64,000 bases of DNA from Nocardia macrotermitis (GCF_009604405.1 NZ_WEGK01000006.1:364277-428276); one strand, 5' to 3'; shown: positions 50,235 through 60,110, counted from the first letter of the stretch. Notes: generated from the letters alone by a model not told the origin. A program made the numbers and translations.

Positions 50235-52937
50235 GTGACCAGCACAGCCTCTGAGAACTCACGAAATCGTGCCGATGCCCTCCCCAAGAGCTGGAATCCC
50301 GGCGAGGTGGAGGCGGACCTGTACGAGGGCTGGGTGGCCGCTGGTTACTTCGCCGCCGATGCGAAGAGCGCGAAGGCCCCCTACTCGATCGTGCTGCCCC
50401 CGCCCAACGTCACCGGCAACCTGCACATGGGCCACGCCTTCGACCACACCATCATGGATCTGCTCACCCGCCGCAAGCGCATGCAGGGCTACGAGGTGCT
50501 GTGGCTGCCGGGCATGGACCACGCGGGCATCGCGACCCAGTCCGTGGTGGAGAAGCAGCTCGCGCGCGACGGGAAGACCAAGGAGGACTTCGGCCGCGAA
50601 CTGTTCGTCGACAAGGTCTGGGACTGGAAGCGCGAATCCGGCGGCGCGATCCAGGGCCAGATGCGTCGCCTGGGCGTCGGCGTGGACTGGGCGCGGGACC
50701 GTTTCACCATGGACGAGGGTCTCTCGCGCGCGGTGCAGACCATCTTCAAGCGCCTGTTCGACGCGGGCCTGATCTATCGCGCCGAGCGCCTGGTGAACTG
50801 GTCGCCGGTGCTGGAGACCGCGATCTCCGATGTCGAGGTGAAGTACGAGGACGTCGAGGGCGAACTCGTCTCGCTGCGGTACGGCTCGCTGAAAGACGAT
50901 GAGCCGCACATCATCGTGGCGACCACCCGGGTGGAGACGATGCTCGGCGACACCGCCGTCGCGGTGCATCCCGAGGACGCGCGCTACGCGAGCCTGATCG
51001 GCACCACGCTGTACCACCCGATCACCGGACGCCAGATCCCCGTCGTCGCCGACGACTACGTCGATCCCGAATTCGGTTCCGGCGCAGTGAAGATCACGCC
51101 CGCGCACGACCCCAACGACTTCGAGCTGGGTATGCGGCACAACCTGCCGATGCCCACCATCATGGACAAGACCGGCAAGATCACCGATACCGGAACCGAA
51201 TTCGACGGGATGGACCGTTTCGAGGCGCGGGTGAAGATCCGTGAGCGCCTCGCCGAAGAGGGTCGCATCGTCGCGGAGAAGCGGCCGTACGTGCACAGCG
51301 TCGGGCATTCCGAACGTTCCGGTGAGCCCATCGAACCCCGGCTGTCGATGCAGTGGTGGGTGAAGGTGGAGTCGCTCGCCAAGGCCGCCGGTGACGCGGT
51401 TCGCAACGGGGACACCGTGATTCACCCCGCCAGCCAGGAACCGCGCTGGTTCGACTGGGTGGACGACATGCACGACTGGTGCATCTCGCGCCAGCTGTGG
51501 TGGGGTCACCGCATCCCGATCTGGTACGGCCCCGAGGGCGAGGTCGTCTGCGTCGGACCGGACGAGCAGGCCCCCGAGGGATACGTGCAGGATCCGGACG
51601 TGCTGGACACCTGGTTCTCCTCGGGCCTGTGGCCGTTCTCCACCATGGGCTGGCCCGACGCCACCCCGGAACTCGAGAAGTTCTATCCCACAAGCGTTCT
51701 CGTCACCGGCTACGACATCCTGTTCTTCTGGGTGGCCCGGATGATGATGTTCGGCACCTTCGTCGCCGACGATCCGGTCATCACCGCCGGTAAACCGGCC
51801 GACTCGGCGCAGGTCCCGTTCCGGGATGTGTTCCTGCACGGCCTGATTCGCGACGAATTCGGCCGCAAGTACTCCAAGTCCAAGGGCATCGGCGTGGATC
51901 CGCTGCTGTGGATCGTCGAATACGGCGCGGACGCAACACGTTTCACCCTCGCGCGCGGCGCGCAGCCGGGCAGCGACCTGTCCGTCGGCCCGCCGCACGT
52001 GACCGCCTCCCGCAGCTTCGTCACGAAGCTGTTCAACGCCACCAAGTTCGCGCTCATGAACGGCGCGGCCCCGGGCGAACTTCCGTCTCGCGCGAGCCTC
52101 ACCGACACCGACCGGTGGATCCTGGATCGCCTGGAACAGGTTCGCGCGGAAGTGGATTCGGCGTTCGACCGGTACGAGATCGGCAAGGCGTGCGAGGCGC
52201 TGTACCACTTCGCGTGGGACGAGTTGTGCGACTGGTACCTCGAGCTGGCCAAGGTGCAGTTCGCCGAATCCGAGGAGCGCGCCGCGAGCACCCGCACGGT
52301 GCTGGGTGTGGTGCTGGATTCGGTGCTGCGCCTGCTGCATCCGGTGATTCCGTTCGTCACCGAATCGCTGTGGCAGGCGTTGACCGGCGGCGCGGAGGGC
52401 TCCTCCATCGTCGTCGCGTCCTGGCCGGAGGTCTCGGGCGTGACCACCGACGAGGTCGCCGCGCGCCGGGTCGCCGACGCGCAGCGCCTGATCACCGAGA
52501 TCCGTCGTTTCCGCAGCGATCAGGGCCTGACCGACAAGCAGAAGGTCGCCGCCGCGCTGATCGGCCTCGACACCGCCGACCTGACCGGGCTCGCGGCCGA
52601 GATCACGAACCTGGCCCGGCTCACCGAGCCCGGCGAGGATTTCAGCGCGACCGCCTCGGTGCAGGTGCGCCTGTCCGGGGCCACGGTCACCGTCGAACTC
52701 GACACCTCCGGCACGGTCGATCTGGACGCCGAACGCCGTCGGCTGGAGAAGGATCTCGGGGTGGCACAGAAGGATCTGACCAGCACCACCGCCAAACTCG
52801 GCAACGAGGCGTTCCTGGCCAAGGCCCCCGACGACGTGGTCGCCAAGATCCGCACCCGCCGCGAGGTGGCCGAATCCGAGGTCGCCCGGATCGGTGCGCG
52901 GCTCGAGGAGATCGCGCGGCTGGCGGCGGCGAAGTGA
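50235..52937 (+). CDS. valS: Valyl-tRNA synthetase
   Basis: A 900-residue class I synthetase. The HIGH-type motif is HMGH in PNVTGNLHMGHAFD, the editing (CP1) domain lies in the middle, and the KMSKS motif appears as KYSKS in RDEFGRKYSKSKG. A C-terminal coiled-coil arm (LDAERRRLEKDLGVAQKDL) is typical of ValS. GTG 50235 is followed by an extended Ser/Asn start. Its TGA overlaps the GTG of folC (GTGA), and folC in turn overlaps the DUF4233 gene, so the three form one translationally coupled operon. Confidence 0.97.
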   Translation: MTSTASENSRNRADALPKSWNPGEVEADLYEGWVAAGYFAADAKSAKAPYSIVLPPPNVTGNLHMGHAFDHTIMDLLTRRKRMQGYEVLWLPGMDHAGIATQSVVEKQLARDGKTKEDFGRELFVDKVWDWKRESGGAIQGQMRRLGVGVDWARDRFTMDEGLSRAVQTIFKRLFDAGLIYRAERLVNWSPVLETAISDVEVKYEDVEGELVSLRYGSLKDDEPHIIVATTRVETMLGDTAVAVHPEDARYASLIGTTLYHPITGRQIPVVADDYVDPEFGSGAVKITPAHDPNDFELGMRHNLPMPTIMDKTGKITDTGTEFDGMDRFEARVKIRERLAEEGRIVAEKRPYVHSVGHSERSGEPIEPRLSMQWWVKVESLAKAAGDAVRNGDTVIHPASQEPRWFDWVDDMHDWCISRQLWWGHRIPIWYGPEGEVVCVGPDEQAPEGYVQDPDVLDTWFSSGLWPFSTMGWPDATPELEKFYPTSVLVTGYDILFFWVARMMMFGTFVADDPVITAGKPADSAQVPFRDVFLHGLIRDEFGRKYSKSKGIGVDPLLWIVEYGADATRFTLARGAQPGSDLSVGPPHVTASRSFVTKLFNATKFALMNGAAPGELPSRASLTDTDRWILDRLEQVRAEVDSAFDRYEIGKACEALYHFAWDELCDWYLELAKVQFAESEERAASTRTVLGVVLDSVLRLLHPVIPFVTESLWQALTGGAEGSSIVVASWPEVSGVTTDEVAARRVADAQRLITEIRRFRSDQGLTDKQKVAAALIGLDTADLTGLAAEITNLARLTEPGEDFSATASVQVRLSGATVTVELDTSGTVDLDAERRRLEKDLGVAQKDLTSTTAKLGNEAFLAKAPDDVVAKIRTRREVAESEVARIGARLEEIARLAAAK

Positions 52938-54385
52938 ACTCCGAACCGGAATTCCAGCAGGGTGCCGCCGGGCGACTGCACTCCGGTCCCTCCCCGGTCG
53001 ATCTGGCGGAGATGGCGTTGGTCGAGGCCGAACTCGACCAGCGCTGGGGGGAGACCAAACTCGAGCCCTCGCTGACCCGGATCGTGACGCTGCTCGACCT
53101 GCTCGGCTCCCCGCAGCGCGGTTACCCGGCCATCCAGGTGGCCGGGACCAACGGCAAGACCTCGGTCACCCGCATGATCGACGCGCTGCTGACCGCCCTG
53201 CACCGCCGCACCGGCCGGATCACCAGCCCGCACCTGCAACTGGCCACCGAGCGCATCGCCATCGACAACGTCCCGATCAGCCCCGCGAAATATGTGGAGA
53301 TCTATCGGGAGATCCAGCCGTACCTCGAGATGATCGACCGGCAGTCCGAGGCCGCGGGCGGGCCGCGGCTGAGCAAGTTCGAGGTGCTGGTGGCGATGTC
53401 GTACGCGGCGTTCGCCGAGGCGCCGGTCGACGTCGCGGTGGTCGAAACCGGCATGGGCGGCACCTGGGACGCCACCAATGTGGTCGACGGCCAGGTCGCG
53501 GTGATCACCCCGATCGGCCTGGACCACATGGACTATCTCGGTTCGGATCTGACCTCGATCGCGGGCGAGAAGGCCGGGATCATCAAGAAGGCCCCCGAGG
53601 ATCCGCTCGTCCCGCGCGAGACCGTCGCCATCATCGCCGAACAGGATCCCGAGGCGATGGACGTGCTGCTGCGTCGCACGGTGCAGGCCGACGCCGCGGT
53701 CGCCCGGGAGGGCGCGGAGTTCCGGCTGCTGACCCGGCGGATCGCGGTCGGTGGACAGGTCCTGGAGATCCAGGGGCTGGGCGGGGTCTACGACGAGATC
53801 TTCCTGCCCCTGCACGGCGAACACCAGGCGCACAACGCCGCGGTCGCGCTGGCCGCGGTCGAGGCGTTCTTCGGCGCGGGCGCGGACCGGCAACTCGACA
53901 TCGACGCCGTGCGCGCCGGGTTCGCGAACGCGATCAGTCCGGGCCGGATGGAACGAATGCGCAACGCGCCCACCATCTTCCTGGACGCCGCGCACAACCC
54001 GCACGGCGCGCAGGCTCTCGCCGCGACCCTCACCGAGGAGTTCGACTTCCGCAAACTCGTGGGCGTCGTCGCGGTCCTGGGCGACAAGGACGCCGCGGGC
54101 ATCCTGGCCGCGCTCGAACCGGTCCTGGACGAGGTCGTCGTCACCACGAACGGCTCGCCGCGCGCCCTGCCGGTCGACGATCTGGCCGATATCGCGGTGC
54201 AGCGATTCGGCGACGAACGGGTCGTCACCGCCGCGACGATGGCCGACGCGGTCGAAACGGCCATCGCCATCGCGGAGGAGGCGGGCGAGTCCGGGGAACC
54301 GGTGTCCGGCGCGGGGATCGTCGTCACCGGATCGGTCGTCACCGCGGGCGCCGCGCGCTCGCTGTTCGGAAAGGATCCCGCGTGA
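52934..54385 (+). CDS. folC: Dihydrofolate synthase/folylpolyglutamate synthase
   Basis: A 483-residue Mur-ligase-type enzyme that makes dihydrofolate and adds glutamates to folates. It has the P-loop AGTNGKTSVTRMI near residue 72, then TSPHLQLATERI, the VETGMGGTWDATNV block, ITPIGLDHMDYLG with the metal-site His, and the C-terminal LDAAHNPHGA. GTG 52934 overlaps the valS stop; the first 30 residues are variable. Position and order match Rv2447c. Confidence 0.95.
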   Translation: MNSEPEFQQGAAGRLHSGPSPVDLAEMALVEAELDQRWGETKLEPSLTRIVTLLDLLGSPQRGYPAIQVAGTNGKTSVTRMIDALLTALHRRTGRITSPHLQLATERIAIDNVPISPAKYVEIYREIQPYLEMIDRQSEAAGGPRLSKFEVLVAMSYAAFAEAPVDVAVVETGMGGTWDATNVVDGQVAVITPIGLDHMDYLGSDLTSIAGEKAGIIKKAPEDPLVPRETVAIIAEQDPEAMDVLLRRTVQADAAVAREGAEFRLLTRRIAVGGQVLEIQGLGGVYDEIFLPLHGEHQAHNAAVALAAVEAFFGAGADRQLDIDAVRAGFANAISPGRMERMRNAPTIFLDAAHNPHGAQALAATLTEEFDFRKLVGVVAVLGDKDAAGILAALEPVLDEVVVTTNGSPRALPVDDLADIAVQRFGDERVVTAATMADAVETAIAIAEEAGESGEPVSGAGIVVTGSVVTAGAARSLFGKDPA

Positions 54386-54780
54386 ACGAGGAACAGCCGA
54401 GTCCCGTACCGCCCCCGGCCACCGACCCGTGGAAGGGTTTCCGCGGCGTGATGGCCGGTGCGCTGGTCCTCGAGGCCATCACCGTACTGCTCGCGCTGCC
54501 GGTGGTCGCGTCGGTCGGCGGCGGGCTGAGCTGGTGGTCGATCACCTATCTGGTCGGGCTGGCCGTGCTGATGTTCCTCGGCGCGGGCGTGCAGCGGCGG
54601 TCCTGGGCGATGCCGTTCAACATCGCCATGCAGGTGCTGCTGTTGCTCGGCACCTTCGTGCACCTGTCCATCGGCATCATCGGCGTGGTGTTCGTCGCGG
54701 TATGGGCCTTCATCCTGGTGCTGCGCGCCGACGTCAAGAAGCGGATGGACCGGGGCCTGCTCCCCAGCCAGCGCGCCTGA
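54382..54780 (+). CDS. DUF4233 membrane protein
   Basis: A 132-residue protein with four predicted membrane segments (VMAGALVLEAITVLLALPVV, WSITYLVGLAVLMFLGAGV, FNIAMQVLLLLGTF, SIGIIGVVFVAVWAFILVL) and a basic tail (DVKKRMDRG). This matches DUF4233, the gene regularly found between folC and ndk in actinobacteria (Rv2446c). Its function is unknown. GTG 54382 overlaps the folC stop, so expression is coupled. Confidence 0.92.
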   Translation: MNEEQPSPVPPPATDPWKGFRGVMAGALVLEAITVLLALPVVASVGGGLSWWSITYLVGLAVLMFLGAGVQRRSWAMPFNIAMQVLLLLGTFVHLSIGIIGVVFVAVWAFILVLRADVKKRMDRGLLPSQRA

Positions 54781-54838
54781 GGAGTGGGGCCCGGGGGCCG
54801 CGAACACCTCGCGCCGCGGCTACCGCAATAATTGCCCC

Positions 54839-55255
54839 GTGACTGAGCAGACGTTGATACTCGTCAAGCCGGATGGTGTTGCCCGTGGGCTGGTCGGTGA
54901 GATCATCACCCGCATCGAGCGCAAGGGTCTGAAGATCGCGGCGCTGGAGCTGAAGCAGGTTTCCGAGGAGCTTGCCGCGGCGCACTACGCCGAGCACGCC
55001 GAGCGCCCGTTCTACGCTTCGCTGATCGAGTTCATCACCTCGGGGCCGGTCGTGGCCGCCGTGCTCGAGGGGCCGCGCGCGGTCGCCGCCTTCCGGCAGA
55101 TCGCCGGCGGCACCGATCCGGTCGAGAAGGCCGTGCCCGGCAGCATCCGCGGCGACTACGCCCTGGAGACCCAGTACAACCTCGTCCACGGTTCGGATGC
55201 TCCCGAGTCGGCCAAGCGCGAGATCGCGCTCTGGTTCCCGGAGTTCGCCCAGTAG
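54839..55255 (+). CDS. ndk: Nucleoside diphosphate kinase
   Basis: A 138-residue enzyme that balances nucleoside triphosphate pools. It begins TEQTLILVKPDGVARGLVGEI, has RPFYASLIEFITSGPVVAAVLEG and ends the active site with YNLVHGSDAPESAKREIALWF; the phosphorylated His is in LVHGSD. GTG 54839 has no obvious ribosome binding site and may be read from a leaderless message (AATAAT lies a few bases upstream). A terminator follows. Confidence 0.97.
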   Translation: MTEQTLILVKPDGVARGLVGEIITRIERKGLKIAALELKQVSEELAAAHYAEHAERPFYASLIEFITSGPVVAAVLEGPRAVAAFRQIAGGTDPVEKAVPGSIRGDYALETQYNLVHGSDAPESAKREIALWFPEFAQ

Positions 55256-55275
55256 TCGCCGGAACTTTCCCTCGG

Positions 55276-55316
55276 GGTGGATTCGGTCCCGGTCGGCACC
55301 GAGTGCCGAATCCACC
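55276..55316 (+). terminator. Hairpin terminator after ndk
   Basis: GGTGGATTCGG (55276-55286) pairs with CCGAATCCACC (55306-55316), 11 bp, with a short inner stem in the 19-base loop. It starts 20 bases after the ndk stop. Confidence 0.75.
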
Positions 55317-55849
55317 TCCATACCCGTGGGAACACTGTCCGAGGAGCGGCGTTGCCGACTCGGCCGGTGCCCGAGTGCCCGGTTCCGACGCCGCGGCGGT
55401 ACCGGTTCACGCCGGTGGAACCGCCCGCTCGAGGGTCGTGAACACGCCGGAGCGAAGCGCAGGCAATTGGACACGGGAGCCGTTTCCCCGGGAGCGTGTG
55501 GGATACTGGGGGTGGAAGTGCTCGATATCGGCCGAAGCTGCCGGTTACGGGCGCGACCGGATGGCACCGCGGCTCGACGCCGATCATCGCTGCCCCGGAC
55601 GGTAACCAAGACTCTGCCGCCCGGCCGCACGCTGGATGAGCGCTCGAATCCGGTGTCGGAGCCAACAGCCAGGCACCGCGTGATCGGTTACCCGAACGAC
55701 GCACCGACAAGGTGATGACGGATCACGCGGCGCGGAGACCACTTGGCCTCGCGTCCACGGGACGTGGGGCGAACGGACAGCGCCCCCGCGTTGGCCGCGT
55801 CACTCTCTCGGTTTCGAGTGGGACGCGCCCGGGGGTCCGAGGAGATTTC
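55317..55849. other. Long non-coding region upstream of rne
   Basis: These 530 bases lie between the ndk terminator and the rne start. No supported gene was found on either strand; frames here lack ribosome sites and domain signals. A long 5' leader for rne is likely, since RNase E is autoregulated through its leader in other bacteria. A promoter position could not be fixed. Confidence 0.5.
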
Positions 55850-58800
55850 GTGGCCGATCAAGAGCCGCAGGATACGTCGCACGATACGAATGGACACGCG
55901 CCGCAGGCGCCAGGGGTAGGGGAGGCGGCGCAGTTGCCGGAACGTATCCGGGTACACGCGCTGGCGAAGCTGCTGGGAACCACCAGCAAGCGCATTCTGG
56001 CCCATCTGACCGAGTTGGGGGCCGAGGCCCGCAGCGCGCAGTCGAGCCTGGATCGCACGGTCGCCGAGTCGGTGCGGGAAGCCTTCGTACCCACAGAACA
56101 AGCGTCGGAGCAGCCTCCGGCGCAAGCCTCCGCCGAACCGGCGCAGGTGGTCACGCCGCAGCCGGAGGCGTCGGTTGTCGAACCCGAGACCGCCGCGGTG
56201 GGTGCTCCCGACGCTCCCAGCAATGCCGAGCCCGCGGGACGTGCCGAAAAGTCGACGGGTGCGCCGCAGGCGGTGGCGAGTGCGCCCGAGCCGGTGGCGA
56301 ACGGCACCCGGGCGGCGGCCGATGCCGAGTCGGAGGAGGGATCGGCGGCGAGTGCGGCCGAGTCCGTGACGCGTGCGTCCGCCGAATCCGGGACCGCCGC
56401 GTCCGAACAGTCCGCTGCCGGGACCGCCACGCAGTCCGCGCCCGCGCCGACGGTGCCGCAGCGGCAGTCGCTGTTCACCAGCCCCTTCCAATCGCATCAG
56501 ACCCCGGCCCCCGAACCGCTGGCCTTCGAGGCGCCGGCGATGGTCGCCGCACCGCTGTTCCTGCCACCCGACGCCGCGGCCGCAGAGGAGGCACGACGTC
56601 AGCGTCGGGCCGCCCGTCAGGCCAAGGCCGCCGAGGAGCAGGCCGCCGCCGAGGAGGCCGCCGCCCAGCAGGAGGCCGCCCGCGTCGAAGTCGCCGACGA
56701 GCGGGTGAGCGTCGACGAGACCGACACCGTCGAGACGACCGAGACCACCGAGTCCGAGACCGAATCGGGCGACTGGGACGACGAGCAGTCCCGCGAGGAC
56801 CGGGAGGATGCCGAGGACGGCGGCCGCTCGCGGCGTCGTCGTCGTGGTCGTCGTGGTCGCGGTCGCGGTCGGGGCGAGCAGTCCTCGGACGGCGACTCCG
56901 ACGAGTCGGAGGACGCCGACGAGAACGAGGAATCCGCCGAGGAGTCCACCGACACCGAAGCCGAATCCACCGAGAGCGGCGCCGAGGACGGTGACGGCAC
57001 GCCCGAGGGCTCGACCCGTCGCCGCCGTCGCCGTCGTCGCCGCAAGGCCGGTGAGGACGGCGAACACGAGTCCTCGGACGACGATCCGCCGAACACCGTC
57101 GTGCACGAGCGCGAACCGCGCAACAAGCGCCGGGTCGCCGCCGCGTCCGTCGACGAGGTGCAGGGCATCAGCGGGTCGACGCGGCTCGAGGCCAAGCGCC
57201 AGCGCCGCCGGGACGGTCGCGAGGCCGGACGTCGTCGTCCGCCGATCCTGACCGAATCGGAATTCCTGGCCCGCCGCGAATCGGTGGACCGGGTGATGGT
57301 GGTGCGGGAGAAGACGTTCGTCGATCACCCGAGCGCGGTCACCCAGGTCGCGGTGCTCGAGGACAACATCCTGGTCGAGCACTTCGTGACCAGCACGGGG
57401 TCCGCGTCCATGGTCGGCAACGTGTATCTGGGCAAGGTGCAGAACGTGCTGCCCAGCATGGAGGCGGCGTTCGTCGACATCGGCCGCGGCCGCAACGGCG
57501 TGCTCTACGCCGGTGAGGTGAACTGGGAGGCCGCCGGGCTCGGCGGTAGAGAACGCAAGATCGAACAGGCGCTCAAGCCCGGTGACACGGTGCTGGTGCA
57601 GGTCAGCAAGGATCCGGTCGGGCACAAGGGCGCTCGGTTGACCACGCAGATCAGCCTGGCCGGGCGTTTCCTGGTGTACGTGCCGGGCGGGACGTCGACC
57701 GGGATCAGCCGCAAGCTGCCCGACACCGAGCGCAAGCGTCTCAAGGAGATCCTGCGCGACATCGTCCCGCAGGACGCCGGTGTGATCATCCGCACCGCGT
57801 CCGAGGGCGTGGCCGAGGCCGAACTGGCCCGCGACGTCGAGCGGTTGCAGGCGACCTGGAAGACCATCGAGGAGCAGTCCAAGCACGGTTCGGGCACGCC
57901 CAAGACGCTCTACGAGGAGCCGGACCTGCTGGTCAAGGTCATTCGTGACCTGTTCAACGAGGACTTCTCCAAGCTCGTCATCGAGGGCGAGCGGTCCTGG
58001 ACGACCGTCGAGAACTACATCCGCACCGTCGCGCCGGATCTGCTGGTGCGCGTGGAGAAGTACGACAGCGACAGTTCCGTCGACGTCTTCGGCAGTTTCC
58101 GGATCGACGAGCAGCTGTCCAAGGCCCTGGATCGCAAGGTGTGGCTGCCCTCGGGCGGCACGCTGGTCATCGACCGCACCGAGGCGATGACCGTCATCGA
58201 CGTCAACACCGGCAAGTTCACCGGCGCGGGCGGCAGCAACCTCGAGGAGACGGTCACTCGCAACAACCTCGAAGCCGCCGAGGAGATCGTGCGGCAGATG
58301 CGTCTGCGGGACATCGGCGGCATGATCGTCGTCGACTTCATCGACATGGTGCTCGAATCCAACCGCGACCTGGTGCTGCGTCGGCTGACCGAGGCGCTGG
58401 GCCGGGACCGCACCCGCCATCAGGTGTCCGAGGTGACGTCGCTGGGCCTGGTCCAGATGACCCGCAAGAAGCTGGGCACCGGGCTGGTCGAGGCGTTCTC
58501 CACCACCTGTGAGCACTGCCACGGGCGCGGCATCGTGGTGCACGACTATCCGGTCGAGTCCGCACCCGCCGAGGAAGGCGTCGGGCGTCGCGAGGGTCGC
58601 CGTCGGCGTAAGGACAAGGAGAAGCCGAGCACGCCCGCGCCGGTCGTGGCCGCGGCACCCGTGGACGCGCACGCCGAGGAGGATGCCGCGGCCAAGCGCG
58701 CGCATCCGGTGGCGTTGGCGATGGCCGCGCACCACGGCGAGGAGATCGCCGAAGGGCAGGTGGCGACCGCGGATTCGTCCGTCGAGCCGGAGAAGGCGGC

Positions 58801-59356
58801 CGCGCCGGAGGAGACCGGTGAGCGGCCGTCGCGTCGGCGGCGTTCGCGGTCCGGTCGGGATCAGGGCGCGCGCGGGCACGAGTCGGCGCGGTCCGATGAG
58901 TCGGGTCGTGGGGACCAGGCGCAGGGCGATGAGTCCGCCGTGGTGCGTGAGCCGGAGTCGGACGAGTCGGCGCACGGCGGGTCGGGCATCGCTGCTCAGG
59001 ATGTCGATGCGGTGACTGCGGATGCTGCCGTCGAGCCGGAGACCGCGCGGGCCGCTGTGGAGGCGAGCCCGGTGGCGCAGGCCCCGGAAACCGCTTCTGC
59101 CGCAAGGTCGGACGAGAAGGCCGCAGATCAGGACAACGCTCCCGAACCCGCTCGCAAGGGCCGCCGCCGGGTCGCGCGCTCGTCGGCCGCGCTCAGCACC
59201 GACAGTGCCGCAGCGGTATTCGTGCTGTCGAGTTCCGATCAGTCGGAAGGCGCGGCGGCTTCGGTGACGGATTTCACGCCGGTCGCCGTGCCGCGCAGTC
59301 GTCCCCGTCGTCGGAGCGCCGGGCGCGCTGCCGGAGCGCCGGAACAGGACGACTGA
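55850..59356 (+). CDS. rne: RNase E/G family endoribonuclease with IF-2-type N-terminal domain
   Basis: A 1168-residue RNA-processing enzyme. Residues about 31-79 (ERIRVHALAKLLGTTSKRIL ... AESVREAF) match the small N-terminal domain of translation initiation factor IF-2. Long low-complexity acidic and Arg-rich stretches follow (for example RRRRRRGRRGRGRGRG), then an S1 domain at about 520-600 (GNVYLGKVQNVLPSMEAAFV). The catalytic core has Asp784 in DVNTGKFTG and Asp829/832 in DFIDM, and the zinc link is Cys887 and Cys890 in TCEHCHG. A disordered C-terminal tail of about 270 residues is probably a scaffold. GTG 55850 has GAGGAG six bases upstream. Confidence 0.95.
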   Translation: MADQEPQDTSHDTNGHAPQAPGVGEAAQLPERIRVHALAKLLGTTSKRILAHLTELGAEARSAQSSLDRTVAESVREAFVPTEQASEQPPAQASAEPAQVVTPQPEASVVEPETAAVGAPDAPSNAEPAGRAEKSTGAPQAVASAPEPVANGTRAAADAESEEGSAASAAESVTRASAESGTAASEQSAAGTATQSAPAPTVPQRQSLFTSPFQSHQTPAPEPLAFEAPAMVAAPLFLPPDAAAAEEARRQRRAARQAKAAEEQAAAEEAAAQQEAARVEVADERVSVDETDTVETTETTESETESGDWDDEQSREDREDAEDGGRSRRRRRGRRGRGRGRGEQSSDGDSDESEDADENEESAEESTDTEAESTESGAEDGDGTPEGSTRRRRRRRRRKAGEDGEHESSDDDPPNTVVHEREPRNKRRVAAASVDEVQGISGSTRLEAKRQRRRDGREAGRRRPPILTESEFLARRESVDRVMVVREKTFVDHPSAVTQVAVLEDNILVEHFVTSTGSASMVGNVYLGKVQNVLPSMEAAFVDIGRGRNGVLYAGEVNWEAAGLGGRERKIEQALKPGDTVLVQVSKDPVGHKGARLTTQISLAGRFLVYVPGGTSTGISRKLPDTERKRLKEILRDIVPQDAGVIIRTASEGVAEAELARDVERLQATWKTIEEQSKHGSGTPKTLYEEPDLLVKVIRDLFNEDFSKLVIEGERSWTTVENYIRTVAPDLLVRVEKYDSDSSVDVFGSFRIDEQLSKALDRKVWLPSGGTLVIDRTEAMTVIDVNTGKFTGAGGSNLEETVTRNNLEAAEEIVRQMRLRDIGGMIVVDFIDMVLESNRDLVLRRLTEALGRDRTRHQVSEVTSLGLVQMTRKKLGTGLVEAFSTTCEHCHGRGIVVHDYPVESAPAEEGVGRREGRRRRKDKEKPSTPAPVVAAAPVDAHAEEDAAAKRAHPVALAMAAHHGEEIAEGQVATADSSVEPEKAAAPEETGERPSRRRRSRSGRDQGARGHESARSDESGRGDQAQGDESAVVREPESDESAHGGSGIAAQDVDAVTADAAVEPETARAAVEASPVAQAPETASAARSDEKAADQDNAPEPARKGRRRVARSSAALSTDSAAAVFVLSSSDQSEGAAASVTDFTPVAVPRSRPRRRSAGRAAGAPEQDD

Positions 59357-59393
59357 GATCGGGTGACCGAGTAGTCGGTAGTCGAGTAGGCAC

Positions 59394-59422
59394 GCGGGAT
59401 CCGGGCACCGTCCGGATCCCGC
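59394..59422 (+). terminator. Hairpin terminator after rne
   Basis: A perfect 11-bp stem (GCGGGATCCGG with CCGGATCCCGC) around a seven-base loop starts 38 bases after the rne stop. Confidence 0.8.
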
Positions 59423-59582
59423 TGTCGTGTGAGTAGTGGGTGTTGGAAAGCCGTGGTGCGCAGCGAAATTCGAGTCCGCGATGCCATGGTGACCGCGCGG
59501 CCGACAGTGCCGGGCACGAGCAGGGGTGGAGTAGGTTCCCCGCGCCCAGCCGGAGCCGGTGCGGTGCAGCGCAACCCTGGTT

Positions 59583-59611
59583 TTGTTGCCGGGGTGCGTG
59601 TCCTGTAGCCT
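59583..59611 (+). promoter_or_regulatory. Promoter of the rplU-rpmA operon
   Basis: TTGTTG at 59583-59588, a 17-base spacer and TAGCCT at 59606-59611 give a start near 59618 and a leader of about 180 bases before rplU. The rest of the 59423-59798 region has no supported gene. Confidence 0.55.
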
Positions 59612-59798
59612 TGGTCAGTCGCTGCTCGGCGTCAGCACTGCCTTGTGCGCTGGCCCGTGGCCCGGTTCCAACGAGAGCCACAGGCGCTGAGGCGGCGGTG
59701 ATTACCAGACCAGTCGTGCGGCGGTTTCCGGTGTGAACCGGACAGCGGCCGCGCGAGCAGAGTGCCGAGCACTAGTAGAGAAAGAGGGCAGCCGACCG

Positions 59799-60110
59799 AT
59801 GGCAACGTACGCGATCGTCAAGACCGGCGGAAAGCAGTACAAGGTCGCGGTCGGTGACCTGGTGAAGGTCGAGAAGATCGAGGGCGAGACGGGTAGCGCG
59901 GTGTCGCTGTCCCCGGTGCTCGTCGTCGATGGCGCTGAGCTGACCACCGATGCGGACAAGCTGGCGAAGGTTTCGGTTTCCGCCGAGATCGTCGACCAGA
60001 CCAAGGGTCCCAAGATCCGCATCCACAAGTTCAAGAACAAGACCGGCTACCACAAGCGTCAGGGACACCGTCAGAAGCTGACGGTCCTGAAGGTCACCGG
60101 CATCAAGTAA
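59799..60110 (+). CDS. rplU: 50S ribosomal protein L21
   Basis: A 103-residue protein, MATYAIVKTGGKQYKVAVGDLVKVEKI onward, ending in the RNA-binding KNKTGYHKRQGHRQKLTVLKVTGI block. L21 binds 23S rRNA near L20. ATG 59799; the frame is open upstream, but those residues are not part of L21. It is transcribed with rpmA, 108 bases downstream. Confidence 0.98.
   Translation: MATYAIVKTGGKQYKVAVGDLVKVEKIEGETGSAVSLSPVLVVDGAELTTDADKLAKVSVSAEIVDQTKGPKIRIHKFKNKTGYHKRQGHRQKLTVLKVTGIK

Noticed and set aside
55688..58975. Minus-strand open frame of about 1090 codons opposite rne
   Set aside because: It mirrors the repetitive Arg/Glu-rich coding of RNase E, contains only low-complexity sequence and has no independent support.
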